The notes below the pieces were generated by a model that made no database searches, was not told the DNA's origin, and saw nothing but the letters and a program-made list of their open reading frames with translations. Below are positions 45,083 through 52,989 of a stretch of DNA of 64,000 nucleotides, one piece after another; position 1 is the stretch's first letter, and every line of letters starts with the position of its first letter. The DNA comes from Brevundimonas subvibrioides (GTDB taxonomy: Bacteria; Pseudomonadota; Alphaproteobacteria; Caulobacterales; Caulobacteraceae), in the NCBI RefSeq assembly GCF_027271155.1, contig NZ_CP114542.1, forward strand, positions 868,001 to 932,000, written 5' to 3'. The position numbers and the translations under genes were made by a program.

Positions 45083-46405
45083 CTAGAGCCAGGGTTTCAG
45101 GATCGCCCGGACATCGACCCGCGCCTTCAGCCGGGCGGCCAGCAGATAGATGCCGCCCAGCTTCCTCTGGATGAACAGGGTGTCGATCGGAGGGATGTGC
45201 CAGACCGCACGGTCCTCGGCGAATGTCATGCCGCGCGTCCGCAGCTGACCGACCACGGCCGTGTCGCCGAAATTGAACGGCGTGGTGGCCTGGAACGGGG
45301 CCATGGCCAGGTCGAACATGGCCTCCAGCCCCGCGCGGTCCTTGCTTAGCGCCCGGTCGTCGAAGAAGCCGATCCGCCGCGCTGCCGCGATGGCCCCGTC
45401 GCGGTCGTCGTCCAGCGCGGCCTTCAGAAAGATGCGGTAGCCCTCCGCCACCTCGGGCCGGATCTCGCGCGTCGCGCCGAAGTCCAGCAGGACGATGCGA
45501 CCGGTCGTGGCATCGTGGCGATAGTTGGCGAAGTTGGGATCGGTCTGCATCAGGCCGAACTCGAACAGCTCCCGCAGAAGCAGCTGCATCAGGACGGTCG
45601 CGGCCTGGTCGCGTTGCGCCTGCGGCGCGGCGATCAGGTCCTCGACCGGATCGCCGGCCAGATAGGTCATGGCCAGGACGTCCGGCCGGGTCAGCCCGGC
45701 GTGCAGGGCGGGCACGACGACGTCCGGATGGTCGGCCAGCAACGCCCCGAACCGCGCCAGATGCTGGCCCTCGCGCTCGTAGTCGGCCTCCTCGTGCAAC
45801 TGGCGCTTGGCCTCGCCCAGCAGAGGGGTGACGTCCAGCTCCCGGGGCAACAGGCCGGAGACCCGCAGCAGGGTGGCGACGTTGTCCACATCGCTGTCGA
45901 TGCTGTTCCGGACGCCCGGGTACTGGACCTTGATGGCCAGGTCCTCGCCCTCCTGCGTCAGGGCGCGGTGCACCTGTCCGATGGAGGCCGCGGCGATGGG
46001 ATCGAAGTCGAACCGCTGAAACCGCGCCTCCCAGCCCCGGCCCCAGCGCCGGTTCAGGGCCGCCCTCAGCTGCACCTGCGGCATCGGCCGCGCGTCGGCC
46101 CGCAGGCGCGACAGGATGTCCGACAGTTCGGGCGGCAGCATCTCGCCCGCGTCCATGGAGATCAGCTGGCCCACCTTCATCGCCGCGCCGCGCAGCTGGG
46201 CCAGCTGTTCGGTGACCCGCACCGCATTGGCGGGGGTCAGCAGCAGGTCGCCGACGGTCGGTCGCCTGCCCTGGCTGAACTGACGCGCGCCTTCGGCCAG
46301 CATGCCGCCCGCCACACCCGAGGCCAGCCCGCCGAAGCGGGCAAGCCGCGACAGCCGTCCGCTGGGGACGGCCATGCCGCGTGGGGATGAAACGGGCGAT
46401 CGCAT
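45083..46405 (-). CDS. ABC1/AarF/UbiB-family atypical kinase
   Basis: A 440-residue ADCK-like protein. Family motifs are the KxGQ segment AAMKVGQLISMDAGEMLPPE (near 75), the alanine-rich loop AAASIGQVHRA, the VAIK-type lysine in DLAIKVQYPGV, and the metal-binding LLDFGATREI (near 290). Relatives support ubiquinone synthesis by an ATPase/kinase-like activity. It is encoded 23 bases upstream of the methyltransferase in the same direction, suggesting an operon. ubiA lies 3 kb away but is not linked. Confidence 0.92.
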   Translation of the reverse strand: MRSPVSSPRGMAVPSGRLSRLARFGGLASGVAGGMLAEGARQFSQGRRPTVGDLLLTPANAVRVTEQLAQLRGAAMKVGQLISMDAGEMLPPELSDILSRLRADARPMPQVQLRAALNRRWGRGWEARFQRFDFDPIAAASIGQVHRALTQEGEDLAIKVQYPGVRNSIDSDVDNVATLLRVSGLLPRELDVTPLLGEAKRQLHEEADYEREGQHLARFGALLADHPDVVVPALHAGLTRPDVLAMTYLAGDPVEDLIAAPQAQRDQAATVLMQLLLRELFEFGLMQTDPNFANYRHDATTGRIVLLDFGATREIRPEVAEGYRIFLKAALDDDRDGAIAAARRIGFFDDRALSKDRAGLEAMFDLAMAPFQATTPFNFGDTAVVGQLRTRGMTFAEDRAVWHIPPIDTLFIQRKLGGIYLLAARLKARVDVRAILKPWL

Positions 46406-46588
46406 ACCCGCACAGATGGCCTGTGTATGCTCGATCCGGAATGCGGCATGTCCGCCGGGTCGGTCGGTCCGTCAGAAACCGTCGGCCTAGTCGGGGGGCG
46501 CGGCCATTGACCCGGATCAGGCTCCGTGGCGTGATCGTCAAGGCGTCGCAGGGTTTGCCAGACAGCGCGACAGATAAGGAACACGGCC

Positions 46589-46957
46589 ATGCGGACAGCC
46601 CTTGCAGCGATCCTCCTGTTTTCCGGCGTCGTGGGGACGGCGACGCTCGTTCCGGTCGGGCCGGGCGCGCAGGCGGCCAGTTTCGACTGCACCCGCGCGC
46701 GCAGGGCGGACGAGGTTGCGATTTGCGGCAACCGATCGCTGGAAGACGCGGACGTGAAGATGGCGACCACCTATACCCTGGTCCTCCAGCTGGTCGGCAT
46801 GGGGATGCGCAGCGACCTGCGCGACAGTCAGACCGCCTGGCTGCGGGAGCGGGGCCAGTGCGGCGGCAACGTCAGCTGCATCGCACAGTCCTATCGCGTC
46901 CGGACCCAGCGGCTGGAAGCCGTGTTCCAGACTGTTGTCCGCCAAGGCCCGTTCTGA
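46589..46957 (+). CDS. Secreted LprI/DUF1311-like protein
   Basis: A 122-residue protein with a signal peptide (about 1-29, ending AQAAS) and a domain with four cysteines in the pattern FDCTRARRADEVAICGNRSL, then GQCGGNVSCIAQSY. This matches the LprI N-terminal/DUF1311 domain, some members of which inhibit lysozyme. Here the role is inferred only from similarity. It is followed by an inverted repeat at 46969-46984 (CCTGAC, AAAA, GTCAGG) that could form a weak hairpin. Confidence 0.8.
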   Translation: MRTALAAILLFSGVVGTATLVPVGPGAQAASFDCTRARRADEVAICGNRSLEDADVKMATTYTLVLQLVGMGMRSDLRDSQTAWLRERGQCGGNVSCIAQSYRVRTQRLEAVFQTVVRQGPF

Positions 46958-46984
46958 CGTCAGCCTGACCTGACAAAAGTCAGG

Positions 46985-47012
46985 TTGACATGACATGGGA
47001 ACGATGTAAGGT
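46985..47012 (+). promoter_or_regulatory. Probable promoter of the membrane protein/XRE operon
   Basis: A perfect -35 TTGACA (46985-46990) is followed after 16 bases by a -10-like TAAGGT (47007-47012). The start of the downstream gene is 23 bases further on, and the -10 lies within the 47003 palindrome. Confidence 0.6.
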
Positions 47013-47024
47013 AGGCCTTACATC
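47003..47024. promoter_or_regulatory. Palindromic operator overlapping the -10 box
   Basis: GATGTAAGG and CCTTACATC form a perfect 9-bp inverted repeat around a 4-base TAGG spacer. It covers the -10 box of the promoter for a two-gene operon whose second gene is an XRE-type repressor-like protein, so autorepression is the natural inference. Confidence 0.65.
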
Positions 47025-47035
47025 GGAGAGCCATC

Positions 47036-47437
47036 ATGCAACTGCCCAAGGTGTGGGACGCGGCCCACAAGAAGTATTTCATCCGTACCAACGCCTTCAT
47101 GGCCGGCTATGTCGCCGTGAACGTCGCGGCCATTCTTGGCGCGTTCGACGCGATCATCGGCAAGCCTGCCGGCCTGCTTCTGGGTCTGGCCGTGGCGGCA
47201 CCCATCGCCGGTCAGGTCTGGGCCACCCTGACGCTGATCAACGAGACGGACGAGTTCGTGCGCGTGCTCACCGCCAAGCGGTTCATCCTGGCGTCGGGCC
47301 TGGCCATGGCGCTGTTTTCCGGTTGGGGCTTTATGGAGAGCTATGGCGGTGCGCCCCATGCGCCGGGCTGGATCGTCTATATCCTGTTCTGGGGCCTGTT
47401 CGGCCTGGTCTCTCCGTTCGTGCGGGACAGCCGCTGA
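47036..47437 (+). CDS. Four-span membrane protein paired with an XRE regulator
   Basis: A 133-residue protein with about four membrane segments (AFMAGYVAVNVAAILGAF, LLLGLAVAAPIAGQVWATL, FILASGLAMALFSGWGF, WIVYILFWGLFGLVSPFV). The N-terminal MQLPKVWDAAHKKYFIR is amphipathic. No enzymatic motif is seen. It is translationally coupled to the following XRE regulator (TGATG), a pairing seen in many bacteria where the function is unknown. The ribosome site GGAGAG precedes the ATG. Confidence 0.75.
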   Translation: MQLPKVWDAAHKKYFIRTNAFMAGYVAVNVAAILGAFDAIIGKPAGLLLGLAVAAPIAGQVWATLTLINETDEFVRVLTAKRFILASGLAMALFSGWGFMESYGGAPHAPGWIVYILFWGLFGLVSPFVRDSR

Positions 47438-47634
47438 TGCGGAATTCCCTGCGTGACCTGCGCACCGCGCGCGGCTGGACCCAGGAACAGCTGGGTCAGG
47501 CGCTGGGTGTCTCGCGACAGGCGGTCAACGCCCTCGAGACCGAGAAACACGACCCGTCCCTCGACCTCGCCTACCGGATTGCCACCGTCTTCGGCCAGCC
47601 GGTCGAGGCCATCTTTGAAAACCCCCACGCCTGA
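47437..47634 (+). CDS. Small XRE-family helix-turn-helix regulator
   Basis: A 65-residue protein that is almost entirely one XRE/Cro helix-turn-helix domain (LRTARGWTQEQLGQALGVSR, then QAVNALETEKHDPSLDLAYR). Such compact regulators often act with an adjacent membrane protein, here the upstream gene. The palindrome at 47003-47024 is its likely binding site. Confidence 0.88.
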   Translation: MRNSLRDLRTARGWTQEQLGQALGVSRQAVNALETEKHDPSLDLAYRIATVFGQPVEAIFENPHA

Positions 47635-47668
47635 CACCCGTCAGGCTCAACCCCAGAAGGACATTGCC

Positions 47669-48607
47669 ATGCGTTTCCAGACCGCCTTTCCGCGGTGCCG
47701 GCGCCCCCTTGCCTGGTTCCCGATCATCGTCGCCATCGTCGTGGCCTGCACCCTCGGCCAGAGCGATGCCCGGGCAGAGCCGGCCCGTGCCGTTCAGACG
47801 GCGCCCTTCACCTCCGACCGCCTGTCGGTCGAGGTGATCGGCTCAGGCCCCGACGTCGTCCTGATCCCGGGCCTCGCCTCCTCGCGCGAGGTCTGGCGGC
47901 CCCTCGCCACCCGCCTGGCCGCGACGCACCGGGTGCATCTGGTCCAGCTGGCCGGGTTCGCCGGGGAGCCCTGGAGCCACGGCGACGGCCCGTTCGTCCA
48001 GCCGGAAGTCGACGAGCTGGCCCGCTACATCGCCGAGGCGGGCCTCGAACACCCGGCCGTCATCGGCCACTCCATGGGCGGGCTGTCGGGCCTGCTGCTG
48101 GCCCAGCAGCATCCGGACCGGGTCGGCCGGCTGATGATCGTCGATGCCCTGCCGTTCTACAGCGCCCTCTTCGGTCCCACCGCAACGCCCGAGTCCGCCC
48201 GGCCTTTCGCGGCCCAGTTCGCGGCGGGTATGCTCGCTGCCGACGATGCCACCTTCCGCGCGCAACAGGCCCAGACCGCCATGGGCCTGGCCCGCGATCC
48301 GGCCATGCGCCAGACCATGGTCGAATGGTCGATGGCCAGCGATCGCCACGCGGTCGCCGCGGCCCTGACCGACGTCATGACCACCGACGCCCGGCCCGGT
48401 CTGGCCGCCATGACCACCCCCGTGACGGCGATCTACGCCACCGATGCGGATGGCGGCCCGCCGCCCGCGATGGCGCAGGGCCTGTGGACGCAGGAGTATG
48501 CGAGCCTGCCCGGCGTCACCCTGATCGCCGTCGACGGCAGCCGCCATTTCATCATGGCCGACCAGCCGGCGCGGTTCGATGAGATCGTGGATCAGTTTCT
48601 GAAGTAG
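47669..48607 (+). CDS. Exported alpha/beta hydrolase
   Basis: A 312-residue hydrolase with an N-terminal hydrophobic export signal (about 15-38, ending ARAEP). The oxyanion region is VLIPGLASSREVW, the nucleophile lies in VIGHSMGGLSGLLL and the catalytic histidine is probably in DGSRHFIMADQP. Substrate unknown. It follows the XRE gene by 34 bases and may belong to the same transcript. The ATG at 47669 has AGAAGGAC upstream. Confidence 0.85.
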   Translation: MRFQTAFPRCRRPLAWFPIIVAIVVACTLGQSDARAEPARAVQTAPFTSDRLSVEVIGSGPDVVLIPGLASSREVWRPLATRLAATHRVHLVQLAGFAGEPWSHGDGPFVQPEVDELARYIAEAGLEHPAVIGHSMGGLSGLLLAQQHPDRVGRLMIVDALPFYSALFGPTATPESARPFAAQFAAGMLAADDATFRAQQAQTAMGLARDPAMRQTMVEWSMASDRHAVAAALTDVMTTDARPGLAAMTTPVTAIYATDADGGPPPAMAQGLWTQEYASLPGVTLIAVDGSRHFIMADQPARFDEIVDQFLK

Positions 48608-48608
48608 A

Positions 48609-49427
48609 TCAGTCGGCGGCGGGCTTCGGCTCGCCGCCGAACTCGTCCGCATAGGCCGGGGCGATCAGGCTGCGGAAGGCGCTCTGCGGCACGGTCACCT
48701 GATAGCTGCCCTCGGCATAGGGGCCGACCAGATAGGGGGCGATCAGGAAGACCAGTCCGCCCGCCTTGCCCGGCGAGACGCCCTGCGCCAGCACGAAGGG
48801 CGTGGTTGCCGCCCGGGGACAGGTCCAGTCGCCCCCGGTCAGGGATACGGTTTGGGCCGCCGGATCGCGCTTCTTCTTTTCGGCATTGATGGCGGCGCAC
48901 AGGGCGGTGTCGAGCGCCGACAGATCGGCCCCCTTGGTGAACAGGTCGGCCGCCGTGATCTCGCGCTTCAGGGCCTTGTCCCACAGAATCGACAGGAAGG
49001 ACGCGTTCGGATGCGCCCCGCCGGTGAACTCGCTGTCGGTGCGGATCAGGCTGAACAGCTTGCCGGTCTCGGCCCCCGGGGTGATCGCGATCGACTTGTC
49101 ATAAGGCCCCATGCCCTCGTCGCCACCGGCTTCGGTGCGATCGGCCTGGGCCCCTTCGGTGAAGTCGCGCAGGTCCGCGACCGTGCGGGCATAGAGGGCG
49201 GCGTGCAGGTCGGGCTGGCTCTTGATGGCGACCGGCAGGGTCAGTTTGACCTCGGCATAGGGCGTCTTTGACCCATAGGCCATCGGGGCTGCGGCCTCGG
49301 CCGGGGTCACGACGGCCCCGACGGCGGGCGCGGTGGTGGCAGTCTCGGCAGGCTTGTCGCGGTTGCACCCGGCCAGCGTCCCGGCCAGGGCCAGGCTGAT
49401 GACGAGGCTACGAATGGGGACGGTCAT
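48609..49427 (-). CDS. DUF3298/DUF4163 lipoprotein
   Basis: A 272-residue lipoprotein with the lipobox LAGC (cysteine C21) and a periplasmic domain of the DUF4163/DUF3298 type, recognised from SEFTGGAHPNASFLSILWD and the C-terminal FLIAPYLVGPYAEGSYQVTV. RsiV, an anti-sigma factor, uses a similar domain to bind lysozyme, but nothing here shows that binding. It is 13 bases downstream of ubiA in the same direction. Confidence 0.85.
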   Translation of the reverse strand: MTVPIRSLVISLALAGTLAGCNRDKPAETATTAPAVGAVVTPAEAAAPMAYGSKTPYAEVKLTLPVAIKSQPDLHAALYARTVADLRDFTEGAQADRTEAGGDEGMGPYDKSIAITPGAETGKLFSLIRTDSEFTGGAHPNASFLSILWDKALKREITAADLFTKGADLSALDTALCAAINAEKKKRDPAAQTVSLTGGDWTCPRAATTPFVLAQGVSPGKAGGLVFLIAPYLVGPYAEGSYQVTVPQSAFRSLIAPAYADEFGGEPKPAAD

Positions 49428-49440
49428 GACGATCTCCGGG

Positions 49441-50460
49441 TCAGAGCGAAACTGTTAGCCCACCCAGAGCGATCGCCGCCAGCAGGATCAGCCCGGCCTC
49501 GCGGTTCGACCTGAACAGCCGCAGGGCCAGCGCCCCGTCCTCGGGCACCAGGGTTCGGACCTGCCAGGCGAGGTGGGCGGCGTAGGCGACCAGCACGACG
49601 AAGAAGGCCACGCCCAGCCCTGCCGCGAGGCCCGCCGCTGCCGCGCACAGGGTCGCCAGCCCGTAGAAGATCGCCACGCCGCGCCGCACATCCTTGCCCA
49701 GCCGCCGTGCGGTGGACTTCACGCCCACCATGGCGTCGTCCTCGATGTCCTGCAGGGCATAGATGGTGTCGTAGCCGAGCGTCCAGAACACGCCGCCGAG
49801 GTAGAGGAGGGCGGCTGCGACCGTCAGCGAACCGTTCACGCCGGGCACGGTGTCGTAGATCGGCCACTGGCCCGTCGCCATCATCAGCTTCGCATAAGCC
49901 CAGGCGAAGAACGGCAGGATACCGGCCGCTGCCGCAAACCCCATCAAGGCACCCCAGTTGAAGGTCAGCCCCAGCCACGCCTGCGGCCACCAGGTAATCC
50001 GCTTCATGAACGGGTAGGCCGCGACCAGCGCCAGCGACCCGACCCCCAGCATCACCGCCGTCAGGTTCAGCGTCAGCAGGATCAACAGACTGACCAGACT
50101 GCAGCCGACCAGAAAGCCCCAGGCCTGTTTCACGCTGATCCGGCCCGACGGGATCGGCCGCGCCGCCGTGCGGGCGACCTGCGCATCGATGTCCCGGTCG
50201 ACGATGTCGTTGAACGCGCAGCCCGCCGCCCGCATCAGACAGGCCCCGAGGCCGAACCCGACGAACAGCCAGACATCACCGAGGTCCGGTGCGCGCCGGT
50301 ACTGGGAGATGGCCAGGGCGATCCCCTGCCAGCCCGGAAGCAGCAGCAGCCAGATGCCGATCGGCCTGTCGAACCGGCCCAGCTTCAGCCAGGGCTTCAG
50401 CCCCTCGGGCGCGCGGTCATCGACCCAGTTTCGACCGGCATCGGGAAGGGGCGTGGACAT
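49441..50460 (-). CDS. ubiA: UbiA, 4-hydroxybenzoate polyprenyltransferase
   Basis: Attaches the polyprenyl chain to 4-hydroxybenzoate in ubiquinone synthesis. The 339-residue membrane protein has the first prenyl-diphosphate motif NDIVDRDID at residues 84-92 and the second aspartate-rich motif DTIYALQDIEDD near 210, with about eight to nine membrane segments. ATG 50460 is chosen; an upstream in-phase start would add nine residues. Other ubi genes are not adjacent. Confidence 0.94.
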   Translation of the reverse strand: MSTPLPDAGRNWVDDRAPEGLKPWLKLGRFDRPIGIWLLLLPGWQGIALAISQYRRAPDLGDVWLFVGFGLGACLMRAAGCAFNDIVDRDIDAQVARTAARPIPSGRISVKQAWGFLVGCSLVSLLILLTLNLTAVMLGVGSLALVAAYPFMKRITWWPQAWLGLTFNWGALMGFAAAAGILPFFAWAYAKLMMATGQWPIYDTVPGVNGSLTVAAALLYLGGVFWTLGYDTIYALQDIEDDAMVGVKSTARRLGKDVRRGVAIFYGLATLCAAAAGLAAGLGVAFFVVLVAYAAHLAWQVRTLVPEDGALALRLFRSNREAGLILLAAIALGGLTVSL

Positions 50461-50492
50461 GGGACGGGCGATAGCATCCCCGCGCACATTCG

Positions 50493-50948
50493 TCAGGTCG
50501 TCGCCTGTGTCAGTCTTTGTCGCGCATCGAGCGCCAGAAACACGCAGATGGCCAGCAGGCCAATGTCCTTGGCCAGGAACTGACCCGTCCCACCAAGCGC
50601 CGGAAAGATATAGCCCGGCTCGACGATGCCCGGGGCGGTGAAGAAGAAGCTCAGCGTCACCAGAAAGGTCGAGGTACCCATTAGCCCGCCGACCAGTCCG
50701 GCCAGTGGAAACCGGCCGCCGAGCGCGATCAGCAGCCCGGCCGAGACCTCCAGCACCCCGATCACGTTCGACGCGCTCTGGACGCCCAGCAGAGGATACA
50801 TCCAGCCGAACAGCCAGTAGTGTTCCGCAATGCCCTGCACGCCCTCGGCCTCATAGGGCAGGAACTTCATGTAGCCGAAGACCAGGAAGATCAGCACGAC
50901 CCCAAGACGGAGGCCGGCGCGGGCGTCGATGGAAATGGGCTTGGTCAT
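50493..50948 (-). CDS. YkgB/DUF417-family membrane protein
   Basis: A 151-residue protein with four membrane segments. The family start is visible (LRLGVVLIFLVFGYMKFLPY) along with the conserved YWLFGWMYPLLGVQSASNVIG-like stretch and PALGGTGQFLAKDIGLLAIC. The relative RclC supports resistance to reactive chlorine in Escherichia coli; a similar role here is only possible. It lies 32 bases upstream of ubiA. Confidence 0.85.
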   Translation of the reverse strand: MTKPISIDARAGLRLGVVLIFLVFGYMKFLPYEAEGVQGIAEHYWLFGWMYPLLGVQSASNVIGVLEVSAGLLIALGGRFPLAGLVGGLMGTSTFLVTLSFFFTAPGIVEPGYIFPALGGTGQFLAKDIGLLAICVFLALDARQRLTQATT

Positions 50949-51007
50949 CTGGGCGGCTCCGGACAGGTCAGCCCCGGTTCGCCTCCACCCGCGAAACGGT
51001 TACAGCC

Positions 51008-51457
51008 TCAGCCACGGCGGACCAGCAGGACGCCGGCGATGACCAGGGCGACCCCGGCCACCCGGGTCAGGCTGATCGGGCTCTGCGGTACGCCCAGGGC
51101 GCCGAAATGGTCCAGCACAAGACTCAGCAGCAACTGGCCCGCCACCATCAGGGTGATGGTCATGGCAACCCCCAGCCGGGGCACGGCCCAGGCCGCCGCC
51201 ACGACGAAGATCGCGCCATACAATCCGCCGAACCAGGCATAGGTGGGCAGGGCCTTTGTCGCGACCATGTCCGGCCGCGTGTGCAGGATGGCCGCGATGA
51301 TCCCCAGCGCGGCCGTCCCGACCGCGAACGAGATGAAGGCCGCATTGACCGGGCTGGCCACGGCGCTGGCCAGCCGCGCATTGGTCGGGGCCTGCAGTGC
51401 CGTCGCACCGCCGGCCAGAACGACGGCCAGCATGGCCAGATAGGGGGCGAAGTTCAT
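51008..51457 (-). CDS. YdcZ/DUF606-family DMT transporter half
   Basis: A 149-residue protein with five hydrophobic segments (YLAMLAVVLAGGATALQAP, AAFISFAVGTAALGIIAAIL, then WFGGLYGAIFVVAAAW) and the C-terminal ISLTRVAGVALVIAGVLLVR. It matches the DUF606 branch of the drug/metabolite transporters, which act as five-span units that pair up. Substrate unknown. It starts 10 bases from the Nudix stop, so the two may be co-transcribed. Confidence 0.85.
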   Translation of the reverse strand: MNFAPYLAMLAVVLAGGATALQAPTNARLASAVASPVNAAFISFAVGTAALGIIAAILHTRPDMVATKALPTYAWFGGLYGAIFVVAAAWAVPRLGVAMTITLMVAGQLLLSLVLDHFGALGVPQSPISLTRVAGVALVIAGVLLVRRG

Positions 51458-51467
51458 GGCCGGGCCT

Positions 51468-51938
51468 CTACCAGTTCGGATCGACCGGCGCGTCCCCGAA
51501 GATTTCGGCCAGGCGCGCGACCGTGGATCTGTGCGCGTCGGGCGGCAGGTCCATCGGATCGAACCAGCCGGTCTCGGCGATCTCTCCGTGATGGGTCCGT
51601 TCGCCCGGCGTGAATTCATCGAACCGATAAACCGCGACATGGTCGCCGCGAAAGAACCGTTCGTTGGAGTGCAGCGACAGCAGCCGCCCCGGTGCCGTGG
51701 CCCTCAGGCCGGTCTCCTCGAACAGCTCGCGCGCGGCGGCGTCCAGACAGGTCTCGCCCCGGTCGACCCCGCCACCGGGCAACCACCAGCCATGCAGGTA
51801 GGTGTGCCTGACCAGCATGACCCGGCCCCGGTCATCGACGGCCACGGCCCTGACGCCGAGAGTCATGCCCCGCGTCGCGCGCGAGACGGCGAAGAACAGC
51901 GGGCGGGTGAACGGCTCGATTCGGGTGCGCCAGGGCAT
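51468..51938 (-). CDS. Nudix hydrolase
   Basis: A 156-residue protein with the Nudix box GGGVDRGETCLDAAARELFE followed by ETGLRA (near residues 58-83), which fits the GX5EX7REUXEEXGU pattern. It hydrolyses a nucleoside diphosphate linked to an unknown group. The N-terminus has a short basic stretch. ATG 51938 is the first sensible start; a longer in-phase frame has no coding character. Confidence 0.9.
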   Translation of the reverse strand: MPWRTRIEPFTRPLFFAVSRATRGMTLGVRAVAVDDRGRVMLVRHTYLHGWWLPGGGVDRGETCLDAAARELFEETGLRATAPGRLLSLHSNERFFRGDHVAVYRFDEFTPGERTHHGEIAETGWFDPMDLPPDAHRSTVARLAEIFGDAPVDPNW

Positions 51939-52062
51939 GGGCCTTACCCTGTCAGACTCTGCCACGAGGGCCAAAGGCATCCGCATGGCGCGGCCGAAAA
52001 TTCCGTCGTGACAAAGCCGCGTTCGGGGACCAAGCCTTGCCGCCGAGGCTGGAGTACTGCCC

Positions 52063-52848
52063 TTGACCCATGACACCCGCGAAATCCTGTCCAAGGTGCC
52101 TGCGATCACTGCCGGCTTCTGGCTCATCAAGATTCTGGCCACGACGCTGGGCGAGACGGGCGGCGACACGGTCAGCATGACCATGGGGCTGGGCTATCTG
52201 ACCGGTACGGCGATCTTCGCGACCCTCCTTGTGGGGCTGGTTGCGGCCCAGATCATGGCGAGGCGGTTTCACGCATTCCTGTACTGGGCGACGATCATCG
52301 CCTCGACCACAGCAGGCACCACCCTGGCGGACTTCGCCACCCGGTCGATGGGCATCGGCTATACCGGCGGCTCGGCAGTGCTGCTGGCGGCGGTGCTGGC
52401 CTCGCTGCTGGCCTGGCGGCTGACGCTGGGGTCGATCGCATCCGATACCGTCAGCACCCCCCGGGCCGAGGTCTTCTACTGGGTCACCATCACCCTGTCA
52501 CAGACCCTCGGCACGGCGCTGGGCGACTGGACGGCCGATACCGGCGGGCTGGGCTATCTGGGCGCAGCGGTGGTGTTCGGCGGCCTGCTGGTCGTCGTGG
52601 CCGGGCTGGCGCTGTGGACGCGGGTCAACCGGGTCCTGCTGTTCTGGGCGGCCTTCATCCTGACCCGGCCGCTGGGTGCGGTCGTCGGCGACTTCCTTGA
52701 CAAGCCGCTGGACCACGGGGGCCTGGCCTTTAGCCGCCCCATCGCCTCTGCCGTGCTGGCGGTGGTGATCCTGGCGCTGATCCTGCTGTTGCCCCAGCGC
52801 GCGGGTCGGCATCCGGGCGAGGGCGACGGAACGCCGCAAGCCGCGTGA
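52063..52848 (+). CDS. COG4705-type multi-span membrane protein
   Basis: A 261-residue protein with about seven membrane segments built from internal repeats. Each repeat carries a T-x-G-E/D-x-x-x-D-like motif (KILATTLGETGGDTVSMTMG, TTAGTTLADFATRSMGIGY, QTLGTALGDWTADTGGLGY, TRPLGAVVGDFLDKPLDHGG). This is the pattern of the COG4705 membrane-anchored proteins, whose function is unknown. It starts with TTG at 52063. The conserved acidic residues within the membrane could bind a cation. Confidence 0.8.
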   Translation: MTHDTREILSKVPAITAGFWLIKILATTLGETGGDTVSMTMGLGYLTGTAIFATLLVGLVAAQIMARRFHAFLYWATIIASTTAGTTLADFATRSMGIGYTGGSAVLLAAVLASLLAWRLTLGSIASDTVSTPRAEVFYWVTITLSQTLGTALGDWTADTGGLGYLGAAVVFGGLLVVVAGLALWTRVNRVLLFWAAFILTRPLGAVVGDFLDKPLDHGGLAFSRPIASAVLAVVILALILLLPQRAGRHPGEGDGTPQAA

Positions 52849-52908
52849 TCGTTCGGCTTGAACAGGCGGTCCGCCCGCTGTATCGCACGGCCTGAACAGG
52901 AGAGTTCC

Positions 52909-52989
52909 ATGATCGCCCTCGGCATCATCATCGGTTTCGTCGTCGTCCTCGCTGCTGTGAACATCTTCGAGTTCGGCCGGGTTGACTGA
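52909..52989 (+). CDS. 26-residue single-span membrane peptide
   Basis: An ATG preceded by ACAGGAGAG encodes a 26-residue peptide that is mostly one hydrophobic helix (IALGIIIGFVVVLAAVNIF) with a short charged end. It ends at TGA 52987-52989 and overlaps the TTG start of the reductase gene by eight bases. The strong ribosome site, membrane-like composition and overlap argue for a real small protein. Function unknown; a translational coupling role for the next gene is possible. Confidence 0.6.
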   Translation: MIALGIIIGFVVVLAAVNIFEFGRVD

